From NCBI GenBank assembly GCA_001281695.1, contig LJIE01000001.1:3061521-3125520 (forward strand): DNA of 64,000 nucleotides, given 5' to 3'. Of the stretch, positions 44,744-53,542 are shown one piece after another. Position numbers and translations under genes: made by a program. Origin of the DNA: a bacterium 336/3. Lineage in GTDB: Bacteria > Bacteroidota > Bacteroidia > Cytophagales > Thermonemataceae. The number at the start of each line of letters is the position of its first letter. The first letter of the stretch is position 1. The notes beneath the pieces were generated by a model. It was given only the letters and a program-made list of their open reading frames with translations, ran no database searches and was not told the origin of the DNA.

Positions 44744-45194
44744 ATTTTGCTTCTTTAATCATTGCTCTTAAAGTTGTGTGTAATTTGGTTATTTCTTCTC
44801 CCTCATAATGTAAAAAACTAAAAGATTCCTCTTTATCTCCCCATTGGATATTCAGGTTTGCTGAAGCATTCCCATCATATTTTGAATCTTTAGAGAATTT
44901 ATCAGCTTTTAATTTAACCAGTATACTTCTTATTTCTTGTCTTTTTTCCTGAGTCAAAGTAACTGTTTGACTCTTATCTTTGGGTGTAGTTCCTCCACAC
45001 AAGCCCTCCGATTTTGTATATTTGAGCGTATTACCCTCTATTTCAAAGATTTCTGTAATACACATTTGGTCTGGAGGCAATGCAGGTGGATAAATAGAAA
45101 ATTTCATCTTCTTGAAAGCCTGATTTTCTTTTTTTTCAGAACTACAAGCTATCATTATGAAGGTCAGAAACAGTAGAATAAAGTTTGATTTCAT
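44742..45194 (-). CDS. lipoprotein of unknown function
   Basis: 150 residues. A lipobox (IMIAC, Cys17) follows a hydrophobic leader, so the protein is exported and acylated. The mature part has two Cys (MCITEIFEIEG and GLCGG) that could form a disulphide, then a charged beta-rich domain ending TTLRAMIKEAK. It is read downstream of the two BamE-like genes on the same strand (gap of 12 bases), and all three may be co-transcribed. Confidence 0.7.
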   Translation of the reverse strand: MKSNFILLFLTFIMIACSSEKKENQAFKKMKFSIYPPALPPDQMCITEIFEIEGNTLKYTKSEGLCGGTTPKDKSQTVTLTQEKRQEIRSILVKLKADKFSKDSKYDGNASANLNIQWGDKEESFSFLHYEGEEITKLHTTLRAMIKEAK

Positions 45195-45206
45195 AAGATT
45201 TTATTT

Positions 45207-45530
45207 TTATTTCCTAATTTTTGTAGTGTCTTTATCATTTTTTCTATAATATTTATCTACAACTTTGCCATTTATTGAGTAAATCACATAATAAGGCTCT
45301 GATCCATAAATAGATCTGCTATGAACATTTTTTCCTTGTTTTGATTCAATAAAAAAATCTGCCATGCCTAATTCCTCTGTTTTCAAACTATCACCTATTC
45401 TGACAGTTTCCCATTTATCTTTATCAAATTTTTTATACTTAAAAAATGGAATTACCAATTCAATGATTGAATATAAAGTATATGCCACCACTACGCCCCA
45501 AAATATTTTTTTAGTCAGAAATATGTGCAT
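45207..45530 (-). CDS. small membrane-anchored protein, BamE/SmpA-like motif
   Basis: 107 residues. One membrane helix (about 8-28) is followed by KWETVRIGDSLKTEELGMAD, which resembles the 'vkvGdskeev' opening of SmpA/BamE-fold proteins, and then a beta-rich tail YVIYSINGKVVDKYY. The same opening appears in the upstream gene (KWMNIKVGTPKSEVEKS), so the two may be diverged paralogues. Their frames overlap by 20 bases, implying translational coupling. The assignment to the BamE fold is tentative. Confidence 0.6.
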   Translation of the reverse strand: MHIFLTKKIFWGVVVAYTLYSIIELVIPFFKYKKFDKDKWETVRIGDSLKTEELGMADFFIESKQGKNVHSRSIYGSEPYYVIYSINGKVVDKYYRKNDKDTTKIRK

Positions 45531-45918
45531 AATTTTTAATTATTAAAATTTGGTTTTTATCATAATAGAAATTATATGAATAGTAAAAAGAGGAATTTTC
45601 TTTTGATGTACTGTGTGAAGTGAGAGTTGCCATAGAATCTTTCTTTGACTTAAAATCTCCGAAATGATTAATTGAGTAATTTGGCAGGTCATGACCTTTT
45701 ATACTTTTCTCTACCTCCGATTTTGGTGTTCCTACTTTTATATTCATCCATTTTCGATGAGAAAACCTCTCATCGTTGAATTCTGTTCCTGCCAATTTAT
45801 CAGTAAATAATATTATCGGCATTAATCCTATTATTCTTAAAACCAAATGAAGCCCCACAATTGTAAGGAAAAGTATTTTTAAGGTCTTAATGGCTATTTT
45901 CTTAATTTTTTGTAGCAT
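45511..45918 (-). CDS. membrane-anchored protein, BamE/SmpA-like motif
   Basis: 135 residues. A basic N-terminus and membrane helix (about 14-36) precede an extracytoplasmic domain with HRKWMNIKVGTPKSEVEKSI and a Ser/Tyr-rich tail ending DKNQILIIKNYAHISD. The 'IKVGTPKSEVE' piece fits the first strand and helix of the SmpA/OmlA (BamE) fold. It overlaps the downstream gene by 20 bases. Likely a periplasm-facing lipid- or protein-binding module; not certain. Confidence 0.6.
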   Translation of the reverse strand: MLQKIKKIAIKTLKILFLTIVGLHLVLRIIGLMPIILFTDKLAGTEFNDERFSHRKWMNIKVGTPKSEVEKSIKGHDLPNYSINHFGDFKSKKDSMATLTSHSTSKENSSFYYSYNFYYDKNQILIIKNYAHISD

Positions 45919-45949
45919 TTGTTTTCATTTTGAACTCTAAAACCACAAA

Positions 45950-45979
45950 CCTTCCAAAAAATTATAATTTTTTGGAAGG
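45950..45979. terminator. 30-bp perfect palindrome after polA
   Basis: CCTTCCAAAAAATTATAATTTTTTGGAAGG written as 15-base arms CCTTCCAAAAAATTA and TAATTTTTTGGAAGG reads the same on both strands. It lies 37 bases past the polA stop and is followed on neither side by a clean T-run, though the stem itself has T6. Confidence 0.6.
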
Positions 45980-45986
45980 CTACAAT

Positions 45987-46011
45987 TTATAACTCATCAT
46001 TTATCACTCAT
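45987..46011 (-). repeat. short AT-rich intergenic repeat motif
   Basis: On the minus strand it reads ATGAGTGATAAATGATGAGT, differing at two positions from the motif at 42789. It lies just after the polA stop codon. Confidence 0.4.
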
Positions 46012-46016
46012 AGATT

Positions 46017-48836
46017 TTAATGAGCTTCCAGCCAATTATGCCCAATACCCACTTCTACCTCCATGCGTACGGGCAAAGCAATGGCATTTTTCATCAATTT
46101 TATCACGTTTTCTTTTACAATATCAATTTCCGATTTGTGTACCTCAAACACCAATTCGTCATGAACTTGCAATATCATCTTGGATTTGAGATTTTTATCT
46201 TTAAAAAACTGATGGATATTGACCATTGCCAGTTTAATCATATCGGCAGCAGAACCCTGAATAGGCATATTTACAGCGTTTCGTTCGGCTTGCCCCGCTA
46301 CTACTTTATTGCTCTCATTGATGCTGTACAGATGTCTTCTACGTCCCAAAATGGTTTCTGCATATTCGAGTTCACGAGCTTTCTGAATCATGGAGTCTTT
46401 AAACTTCTTGATTGCTGAAAACTCCTGATAGTAGGTTTCTACGAGTTTGGTTGCTTCTGAAACCGAAATTTTTAGTTGGCTTGATAAATTAAAGCCCGTA
46501 CTACCATATAAAATTGCAAAATTGGCAGTTTTTGCATTTCTACGCATATCTGCTGTTACATCTTCTAAGGCTACTTTATAAATTTTGGCAGCAGTAGCAG
46601 CATGAATGTCCAAACCTTTTTCAAAAGCCTCCAAAAGTGTTTCGTCTTGGCTGAAAGCAGCCATCAGACGCAACTCAATTTGAGAGTAGTCAGCAGAAAG
46701 AATCAAAAATTCATCACTCGAAGGAATAAACGCCTTCCTGATTTCTCTGCCTTTAGCAGTTTTAATAGGGATATTCTGCAAATTCGGGTTTGTAGAACTT
46801 AATCTGCCTGTTGATGTAACTGCCTGATTAAAAGATGTATGTATTTTCCCATCAATAGTACTTACAAGCTCTGGCAAAGCATCTATGTAAGTAGATTTTA
46901 GTTTCTGTAACTCTCTGATTTCCAAAATATCTACAACAATTGGGTGTTCTTCAGCCAATTTACTCAGAATCTCCTCGCCTGTAGCATACTGACCTGTTTT
47001 GGTCTTTTTAGCATTTTTGATGAGTTTCATTTCATCAAAAAGTACTTCTCCGAGTTGTTTAGGCGAAGCAATATTGAATTTTCTACCTGCTTGCGAGTAA
47101 ATCTTCTCTTCTAAAACCAAAATTTCTTTTTCAAGCAATTCAGAAGATTCTTTCAGGGCTTTGGTATCAAGTTTCACACCATTGCGTTCGATAGTTGAAA
47201 GTACCTCAACAAGAGGCGTTTCTACTTCATAAAACAGCTTTTCTACATGCATTTTCTGCAATTCAGGAGCTAGTTTTTCTTTGAGTTGGAATGTAATATC
47301 AGCATCTTCGGCAGCGTATTCTGCTATTTTTTGAACCTCAATATCTCTCATACTTCCCTGATTCACACCTTTTTTACCAATCAGGGTTTCGATGCTTACA
47401 GGCTGATATTTTAAGTATTTTTCTGCTAAATAATCCATACCATGTTTGCTTTCTGCTTCAATCAGATAGCTTGCAAGCATAGTATCAAACAATTTCCCTT
47501 TTACTTCAATGTTGTAATTAGCTAAAATGGAAATATCATATTTGATATTTTGTCCAATTTTCTCGATTTGGTCATTTTCAAAAACACTTCTAAATTCTTC
47601 TACAATCTTTTGAGCCTCTGTTTTGTCTGCAGGAATAGGCACATAATAGGCTTCATGGGCTATGTAAGCAAACGACATCCCTACCAATTCGGCTTTGAGT
47701 GTATCCAAAGAGGTCGTTTCTGTGTCAAAACAAAAAGATTTTTGAATGGAAAGTAATTGTATCAAATGCTTTCTATCCTCCTCTTTATCAACAATATGAT
47801 ACTGATGAACGGTGTCAGCAATAGTCTGAAAACGCTTCTCTCCTTCCTCAAAAGTTTCGTCTGTTTCAGACTCTTCTTCTTGAGCAGGTGTATTGTTACC
47901 AAATAAATCTAATTGTAGCTGAGATTGCTTTTTGGCTGTTTTTTGAGCTTGTTTTTCTTCTTCACTAAGTCCTATAAGTTTGGTTTTAAGTGTTTTAAAC
48001 TCTAACTCATCCAAAAGTTTAGAAAGCTCTGTTTTATTGTATTCAGACATTTTAAACTCTTCTACATTGTACTCAATAGGTACTTGTAAATGAATGGTTG
48101 CGAGCTGTTTAGATAGAATTGCCTTATCACCATGATTTTTGACAGTTTCAGCCATTTTGCCTTTTAGTTTATCGGCATTGGCTATCAGATTTTCCACAGA
48201 ATCGTACTCTTCAAGAAGTTTTTGAGCTGTTTTTTCTCCAACCCCTGGAAGCCCTGGGATATTGTCAGAAGCGTCTCCTTGAAGACCCAGCATATCTATT
48301 ACCTGTTCAATTTTCTTGATACCAAATTTATCAAGGGCTTTTTGTACATCCCAAACTTCGTTGGGTGCAAATTTAGAGGCAGGTCTGAAAATAAAGATTT
48401 TATTGTTTTCTAAAAGCTGGCAATAGTCTTTATCAGGAGTCATCATATACACCTGAAAGTCCTCACGAGCCACCTGTTTGGCGATTGTCCCAATAATATC
48501 ATCTGCCTCATAGCCTGCAAGCGTCAGTGTGGGGATATTCATAGCATCCAAAATCTTCTTGATATAGGGTACAGCTACTGTAATACCTTCGGGTTGGGCT
48601 TCTCTGTGGGCTTTGTATTCTTCAAATTGTTCGTGTCTGAAAGTAGGCTCAGAAGTATCAAAAGCTACTGCCAAATGTGTAGGTTTCTCTTTCTTTATTA
48701 CCTCAAGCATGGTATTGATAAATCCAAAAATTGCCCCTGTATCCATACCTGTACTTGTTCTGCGTGGAGCATTGATAAAAGCATAATAAGCTCTGTAAAC
48801 AAGAGCCATTGCATCCAAAAGAAAGAGTTTTTCCAT
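46017..48836 (-). CDS. polA: DNA polymerase I
   Basis: 939 residues. 5'-3' exonuclease (about 1-290) with FDTSEPTFRHEQFEEYKAHR and TPDKDYCQLL. The 3'-5' exonuclease is intact, with Asp371 and Glu373 in DTETTSLD, unlike many Gram-positive enzymes. The polymerase has motif A Asp716 in LSADYSQIELR, motif B RRNAKTANFAILYG, and motif C Asp893 in VHDELVFEV. It is an ordinary, apparently complete polymerase for repair and Okazaki-fragment processing. The gene stands alone. Confidence 0.97.
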   Translation of the reverse strand: MEKLFLLDAMALVYRAYYAFINAPRRTSTGMDTGAIFGFINTMLEVIKKEKPTHLAVAFDTSEPTFRHEQFEEYKAHREAQPEGITVAVPYIKKILDAMNIPTLTLAGYEADDIIGTIAKQVAREDFQVYMMTPDKDYCQLLENNKIFIFRPASKFAPNEVWDVQKALDKFGIKKIEQVIDMLGLQGDASDNIPGLPGVGEKTAQKLLEEYDSVENLIANADKLKGKMAETVKNHGDKAILSKQLATIHLQVPIEYNVEEFKMSEYNKTELSKLLDELEFKTLKTKLIGLSEEEKQAQKTAKKQSQLQLDLFGNNTPAQEEESETDETFEEGEKRFQTIADTVHQYHIVDKEEDRKHLIQLLSIQKSFCFDTETTSLDTLKAELVGMSFAYIAHEAYYVPIPADKTEAQKIVEEFRSVFENDQIEKIGQNIKYDISILANYNIEVKGKLFDTMLASYLIEAESKHGMDYLAEKYLKYQPVSIETLIGKKGVNQGSMRDIEVQKIAEYAAEDADITFQLKEKLAPELQKMHVEKLFYEVETPLVEVLSTIERNGVKLDTKALKESSELLEKEILVLEEKIYSQAGRKFNIASPKQLGEVLFDEMKLIKNAKKTKTGQYATGEEILSKLAEEHPIVVDILEIRELQKLKSTYIDALPELVSTIDGKIHTSFNQAVTSTGRLSSTNPNLQNIPIKTAKGREIRKAFIPSSDEFLILSADYSQIELRLMAAFSQDETLLEAFEKGLDIHAATAAKIYKVALEDVTADMRRNAKTANFAILYGSTGFNLSSQLKISVSEATKLVETYYQEFSAIKKFKDSMIQKARELEYAETILGRRRHLYSINESNKVVAGQAERNAVNMPIQGSAADMIKLAMVNIHQFFKDKNLKSKMILQVHDELVFEVHKSEIDIVKENVIKLMKNAIALPVRMEVEVGIGHNWLEAH

Positions 48837-48863
48837 AATTGTGTTTAAGATTTTAAGTATTTA

Positions 48864-49589
48864 TCAAGGGAAATATTGAATATTTTCTTTTATGAAATCA
48901 TATAGTTTTTCTGTGAAAACTTCCTCATTATCCCTAAAAAATTGATAGCATTTTTGATATTCTGTGTCTTCTGTAAGATACTCATTATGAATTGTTACTG
49001 AATCATATTGTTTTTGATATTTCAAGTAAATTTCTTTTTGTTTTTCATGGGCTGTTTTCAGATTTTCAGCCATTTCTAACCATCTAAGTTTTTGGTCAAT
49101 TTGCTCTATCACCAGCCCCAAATGAAAATGCAAAGCAGTTGTAAAATTTTCCCAAGCCTCAAAATTAAGCCACTCTTGAATAATTACAAAAGCTTTTTCT
49201 TGCTCATTCAATACATCCAATTTCTCGAAATCAATCCAAAAGTTCCTTTTTAAATCTCGTGTTTGCTCAATAGAAGAAAATAGATTACTTAAAACTGTCT
49301 CTTTACTTTTAAACTTTCTAAAAATCCTTTCTGTAATAGAATAAAGTTCTTCCTCAAGACTTTTAAGAGTGAGGTTAATATCAAAATTATTTTGCTTCAA
49401 ATGTTTCAAAGCCAATTCTTCAGAAGTATTTGTTTTATTGATAACAATCTGAAGCCTTTTTTTCTGAAAAGCAATAACAGCCTCTTCTAAATTGCCATAA
49501 TATTCCCGTAATAAATTTAGTCCTTCTGTAATTCCTACAGGGATTTCTTTCCGCAAGGCAACGATTTTATGTTCTTCTTCTTTATCCAA
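48864..49589 (-). CDS. hypothetical with two UBA/EF-Ts-like N-terminal motifs
   Basis: 241 residues, soluble and helical. Residues about 10-42 (LRKEIPVGITEGLNLLREYY, then GNLEEAVIAFQ) resemble the UBA-like N-terminal helix bundle of EF-Ts, and residues about 50-85 (TSEELALKHLKQNNFDINLT) repeat the pattern. The remaining 150 residues have no match I know and are rich in aromatic and acidic residues. It might bind a translation component or nascent chain, but that is only an inference from motif shape. It lies 9 bases after the saccharopine-dehydrogenase-like gene and is probably in its operon. Confidence 0.7.
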   Translation of the reverse strand: MDKEEEHKIVALRKEIPVGITEGLNLLREYYGNLEEAVIAFQKKRLQIVINKTNTSEELALKHLKQNNFDINLTLKSLEEELYSITERIFRKFKSKETVLSNLFSSIEQTRDLKRNFWIDFEKLDVLNEQEKAFVIIQEWLNFEAWENFTTALHFHLGLVIEQIDQKLRWLEMAENLKTAHEKQKEIYLKYQKQYDSVTIHNEYLTEDTEYQKCYQFFRDNEEVFTEKLYDFIKENIQYFP

Positions 49590-49598
49590 AATATTAGG

Positions 49599-50939
49599 CT
49601 ATTTTGTCTTTCGTTCCTTAAAAATAATACCGTACTCCTCCAATTCTTTGAGGACTGGCTCATACATTTCGGCATCAATAGGCATCAGTACTCCTCTCTG
49701 TTTAAATTCGCCCTCTAAAATCAGTTTACAAGCAATTCCCAAAGGCAATCCGACGGTCTTTGCCATAGCTGTATGGACATTGTCTTCTCCGATTACTACG
49801 AGTTCCGAAATAATTTCATTTTCATCACCTGCCTGCTCAAAATTGATGATATGTTGCATGACAATCATATCTTTGTCTTCAGGGGCAAGAACCCATTTTT
49901 GTTCTAAAATATACTGTAAAATTTGGGCTGGAGTTGCTTCTGCTTTGGGGTAATTAATGTTTTTATCTGTAAAAAAATCTAGCCAAGCTATTTGATTCAA
50001 AACAGTATCTTTCTTTTCTTGAGTAATACCCAGATAGTTTACAAAAGTATTTTCGAGGGTATCGTTTGCATTTTCGGGTAAAAATGTCTTTAAAAACTGC
50101 TGATAAGTAATGTTTTGAGTAGGCATGATGGTAACATTATCTGTCATACCTAATTGCACAAAACAATCCCAAGCCTTACAATAGTTTTGTTTACGAAGTG
50201 TCCCACGTAAAAGTGTCTGAATATTTTCTAAGCCATACACACTCTGATAGCCTAAAGAATCTCGGTTGGCATAGCCCTCAAACACACCATAACCTTCCAC
50301 TTCAAAATACTCTATACGTCTGAAAAGCTGATGATAAGGAATATATTTAATTTGCTTATTTTCAAGATATTTGGCTACACCTTGTCCTGCTAAAACCACG
50401 TTCTGAGGATTCCAAGTAAACTTATAATGCCAAGGATTATTATCTGATTCAGGGGCAATCAGTCCACCTGTAAACGATTTAAAAGATTTCACAACAGCCC
50501 CTTCTGCTCTGATATGGTCTAAAATCTTCATGGCTGAAAGGTGGTCAATGCCAGGGTCAAGCCCAATTTCATTCAAGAAAATCAAATCTTTTTTCTTTAC
50601 TTCAGCATCCAATTCTTGCATTTCCTTAGAAATATAAGAAGCTGTCAGCATATTTTTGCCTAATTCCAAGCAATAACGAGCCACATGAATATGCAAAGCT
50701 GGCGGAATCAGGGAAATGACAATATCATGTTCTCCTATGAGTTTTTTAGCCTTATCTGCCTCAAAAACATCAAAATCGTAAGCTGTAAGGTGTGGATAGG
50801 GTTGTATTTTCTGTAATACCAATTCTTTTTGTGCATCGGCAACACTCACTTGCCAAGCATTTTTGGGAGCATTTTCTGCAAGATAACGAATCAGAGAAGA
50901 AGCTGAACGTCCAGCTCCTAAAACCAATATTTTTTTCAC
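49599..50939 (-). CDS. saccharopine dehydrogenase-family protein
   Basis: 446 residues. NAD(P)-binding Rossmann start KKILVLGAGRSASSLIRYLA (with GxGxxxxxxxxxL), then VISLIPPALHIHVARYCLELG and LNEIGLDPGIDHLSAMKILD (about 135-155), the catalytic-domain signature of saccharopine reductase. In Bacteroidota such proteins are annotated as saccharopine dehydrogenases or lysine-ketoglutarate reductases, but the substrate is often unproven. It is followed by the UBA-like gene on the same strand. Confidence 0.9.
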   Translation of the reverse strand: MKKILVLGAGRSASSLIRYLAENAPKNAWQVSVADAQKELVLQKIQPYPHLTAYDFDVFEADKAKKLIGEHDIVISLIPPALHIHVARYCLELGKNMLTASYISKEMQELDAEVKKKDLIFLNEIGLDPGIDHLSAMKILDHIRAEGAVVKSFKSFTGGLIAPESDNNPWHYKFTWNPQNVVLAGQGVAKYLENKQIKYIPYHQLFRRIEYFEVEGYGVFEGYANRDSLGYQSVYGLENIQTLLRGTLRKQNYCKAWDCFVQLGMTDNVTIMPTQNITYQQFLKTFLPENANDTLENTFVNYLGITQEKKDTVLNQIAWLDFFTDKNINYPKAEATPAQILQYILEQKWVLAPEDKDMIVMQHIINFEQAGDENEIISELVVIGEDNVHTAMAKTVGLPLGIACKLILEGEFKQRGVLMPIDAEMYEPVLKELEEYGIIFKERKTK

Positions 50940-50956
50940 AGGATATATCTTTTATG

Positions 50957-51648
50957 TTATTTAATGTTCTCTACTTGGAAACGAACCAGAAATGTTTTTT
51001 TAATTTTTATTTCTGTATCAAAAATCATATTCTTTCTATCAACAGCATCTAATCGTGGATACACTGTCCAACCTCCTAATTGTTCTTCTAATAATGCTAA
51101 TTCTTTTATGTGTGTAATTTCTATAATTTTTTTATGAGATGCTTGAGCTATTAGAGTTGCTTTTTTTTGAGCTTTTTCCAATAGTTTTTCAATTAACCTT
51201 TTCTCTACAATCTCCATTTGAGAAGATTTTTTATTGATAAAATAAGTACCTACTTCTTTATCAAAAATTTCCTCTTTAAATTTGTAAAATAGCTGTATAT
51301 CTTTACAGGTAATAATGTATGTTAAATAGGTTTTTACCCTATCCAAATCTGGTTTTCTTTGTTCTTTTCTGAAAGGGAATTTATACTTTTTTATAATTTG
51401 TTCTATTTCTTCATATACTTTCTGAGGAGATTTTTTTTCGAATCAGCTCCCATAGTAATCGTTCTACCAGACGCATCTTCATCAAAATATATAGTTTCAC
51501 TTGGAAAAGCATAAATGGCATATTCTATCTCATCTGGCTCAATTACTGCCTCATCCTGAACATACACCTCAATAAATTTCTCTGTATTTTGGGCTTTTGA
51601 AGTAATTCCTAAAATACTGATGACACAAATTATAAAAATTCTAAGCAT
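50957..51648 (-). pseudogene. SIMPL (DUF541)-domain protein split by a one-base frameshift
   Basis: A signal peptide (MLRIFIICVISILGITSKAQ) and the domain opening TEKFIEVYVQDEAVIEPDEI run 78 codons from 51648. They hit a stop at 51403 just after an A8 tract (T8 on the plus strand at 51431-51438). Adding one A restores a continuous frame through KVYEEIEQIIKKYKFPF into the downstream frame (from 51346), which ends with the SIMPL-like LLEKAQKKATLIAQASHKKI. The rejoined product is about 230 residues, a normal length for a periplasmic SIMPL protein. It may be a pseudogene, a phase-variable gene or a sequencing error. Confidence 0.8.
51431..51438 (-). repeat. homopolymer A8 tract at the SIMPL frameshift
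   Basis: Eight T on the plus strand (A8 in the gene). A nine-base run would restore the full-length frame, so slipped-strand mispairing here could switch the gene on and off. Confidence 0.7.
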
Positions 51649-51668
51649 AAAATATTTTATCTTAAAAA

Positions 51669-51708
51669 ACTCAATACCTCTTACTTTTGAGGTAAGAGGT
51701 ATTTTTTT
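51669..51708. terminator. terminator after the PfkB gene
   Basis: ATACCTCTTAC pairs with GTAAGAGGTAT, seven-base loop, with T-runs on both strands. It lies directly after the PfkB stop at 51710 and just upstream of the SIMPL start. Confidence 0.85.
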
Positions 51709-51709
51709 G

Positions 51710-52633
51710 TTAGCCAATTGTTATTTCAAACTGAACCAAATCAATAAATTCTTTAATTCTGTCTTCTACTTCGTAGGGGCGTAGATTTTGGAGGCGTTCT
51801 GTACCAAATTTCTCTACACAAAGTGAAGCCAAAGCAGAGCCATAAATGATAGCATTTTTCATGTTTTCAAAAGAAATATCACCTGTTTTTGCCAAATATC
51901 CAATAAAACCACCAGCAAAAGTATCACCAGCACCTGTCGGGTCAAAAACGTCTTCCAAAGGCAATGCAGGAGCAAAAAACACCTGTGTTTTATTGAAAAG
52001 TAAAGCACCATGCTCACCTTTCTTGATAATCAACACTTTAGGTCCCATTTCTAAAATTTTACGAGCAGCTTTTACAAGCGAATACTCTTTAGAAAGCTGA
52101 CGAGCCTCTTCGTCATTGATAGAAAGTACATCTACCAATTTCAAGGTTTTCATCAATTCGTCCCAAGCAATATCCATCCAGAAATTCATGGTATCCATCA
52201 AAATCAATTTGGGACGTTTTTTCATTCTTTCCACCACCGTTCTTTGAATGGTAGGTGTCAAATTACCCAACATCAAAAACTCTGTATCTTGGTAGCTTTC
52301 AGGGATAATTGGGTCAAAATCAGCAAGTACATTGAGTTCTGTGGCAAGTGTATCACGGCTGTTCATGTCGTTGTGGTACTTTCCAGCCCAGAAGAAAGAT
52401 TTTTCACCTTGCTTAATTTGCAATCCTTCTGTATTTACGCCATGATTTTTCAGCATATCAATGCTTTCTTGAGGAAAATCATCACCTACTACGCCTACCA
52501 AATTTACTTTTTTAGTTAAATAAGATGCTGCTAATGAGGCATAAGTAGCTGCTCCGCCTATAATTTTATCAGTTTTTCCAAAGGGTGTTTCAATAGCATC
52601 AAAAGCTACTGTACCAATAATTGTTAAACTCAT
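51710..52633 (-). CDS. PfkB-family carbohydrate kinase
   Basis: 307 residues. Ribokinase-type fold: the N-terminal GGAATYASLAASYLTKKVNL gives the sugar-side glycine motif, and the C-terminal DPTGAGDTFAGGFIGYLA (about 225-242) the second PfkB signature with the catalytic-base Asp in GAGD. It phosphorylates a sugar, nucleoside or related alcohol with ATP; the substrate is not decidable. It has its own terminator and lies 141 bases from the divergent EF-hand gene. Confidence 0.92.
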   Translation of the reverse strand: MSLTIIGTVAFDAIETPFGKTDKIIGGAATYASLAASYLTKKVNLVGVVGDDFPQESIDMLKNHGVNTEGLQIKQGEKSFFWAGKYHNDMNSRDTLATELNVLADFDPIIPESYQDTEFLMLGNLTPTIQRTVVERMKKRPKLILMDTMNFWMDIAWDELMKTLKLVDVLSINDEEARQLSKEYSLVKAARKILEMGPKVLIIKKGEHGALLFNKTQVFFAPALPLEDVFDPTGAGDTFAGGFIGYLAKTGDISFENMKNAIIYGSALASLCVEKFGTERLQNLRPYEVEDRIKEFIDLVQFEITIG

Positions 52634-52728
52634 TGTTTGTATGTTTTAGATGAATCAATTCAATTTTGCAAACATACACAAATTATGTATTTTTTTGCTA
52701 AAAATCTGTATTTTTTGATATTTTGGCT

Positions 52729-52736
52729 TATATTTG
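52729..52736 (+). promoter_or_regulatory. candidate -7 element for the EF-hand gene
   Basis: TATATTTG (TAnnTTTG) lies 39 bases before the ATG at 52775. No clear -33 element is visible at the expected distance. Confidence 0.4.
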
Positions 52737-52774
52737 AGGTGTTTATCTTTCTTTCACTTAAACACCCTAAAATT

Positions 52775-53323
52775 ATGCTTACAGAATTTCAAACGCTTAA
52801 AATTCAAAAACTTTTTAATTTTTTTGATGCTGATGGCAACAAAGTAATTGAGCCAGAGGACATGGACATGATTGCCGAGCAGTTTATAAAAATTTTTGGT
52901 TGGAAAATTGGTGATGATAATGATAAAAAATTCAGAGGAGCTTTAAAAAAGTATTGGAGAAAATTACTCTTGGGTGCTGATACTGACCAAGACCAAAGTG
53001 TTAGTTTTGAGGAGTTTAAAAAAGCTTATGAACGTCATTTGAGTTCCAAAGAAAATTATGAAGAATTTGTACTGCCTTTTATAGACCAAGTATTTCCTGT
53101 GATAGATACCAATCAGGATGGAGTTTTACAGCCTGCTGAATTTGCACATTTGTATGAAGGCTTTAGAAATCCGAAAGACGAAGCCTCTAAAGTTTTTGCC
53201 AAATTAGATTCTAATGGTGATGGTTCGCTTTCTAAGGAAGAAATTTACCAACATTTTTATGATTTCCATTTCTCAGAAGACAGAAATATAGCAGGAAACG
53301 CTTTTTTTGGAGAATTATCCTAA
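52775..53323 (+). CDS. calmodulin-like four-EF-hand protein
   Basis: 182 residues from the ATG at 52775 (MLTEFQTLKIQKLFNFF); the longer frame upstream is non-coding AT-rich DNA. Four EF-hand loops are visible: residues 18-29 (DADGNKVIEPED), 70-81 (DTDQDQSVSFEE), 112-123 (DTNQDGVLQPAE) and 146-157 (DSNGDGSLSKEE). All four keep acidic ligands at positions 1, 3, 5 and 12, with a slightly degenerate first loop. No signal peptide is seen, so it may buffer or sense Ca2+ in the cytosol. The layout resembles calmodulin-like or sarcoplasmic-type proteins. Its 3' side contains the structured repeat. Confidence 0.9.
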   Translation: MLTEFQTLKIQKLFNFFDADGNKVIEPEDMDMIAEQFIKIFGWKIGDDNDKKFRGALKKYWRKLLLGADTDQDQSVSFEEFKKAYERHLSSKENYEEFVLPFIDQVFPVIDTNQDGVLQPAEFAHLYEGFRNPKDEASKVFAKLDSNGDGSLSKEEIYQHFYDFHFSEDRNIAGNAFFGELS

Positions 53324-53407
53324 TTTTTAGTACAGTGTAATGAGTATATAGAAAAAGCTATTTTCTTATAATATAATTTAAACATTGCATTCTTTGAGTA
53401 CAAAAAA

Positions 53408-53507
53408 GAGCGTTGGGCTGAAAATTCAGCGAGGGTGGGCAGGTTTTGTGCGTGGAAGCATTGAATTTTCTTGATTTTTTGATTCTTTTGCATCAAGGCA
53501 AAAGAAT
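53408..53507 (+). repeat. structured intergenic element, copy 1
   Basis: About 100 bp. The first helix is AAAATTC (53421-53427) with GAATTTT (53463-53469). CTTGAT (53470-53475) can pair with ATCAAG (53492-53497). The latter is the loop of a hairpin with arms ATTCTTTTGC (53482-53491) and GCAAAAGAAT (53498-53507). The core GCGAGGGTGGG is conserved in copies 2 and 3 (copy 4 has lost one G). Confidence 0.85.
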
Positions 53508-53542
53508 ATTTTAAACAAACTCCATTTAAAGTTTAATATCTA

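Noticed and set aside
46020-46418. 132-codon plus-strand frame inside polA
   Set aside because: Covers conserved polymerase motif C on the other strand; a shadow frame.
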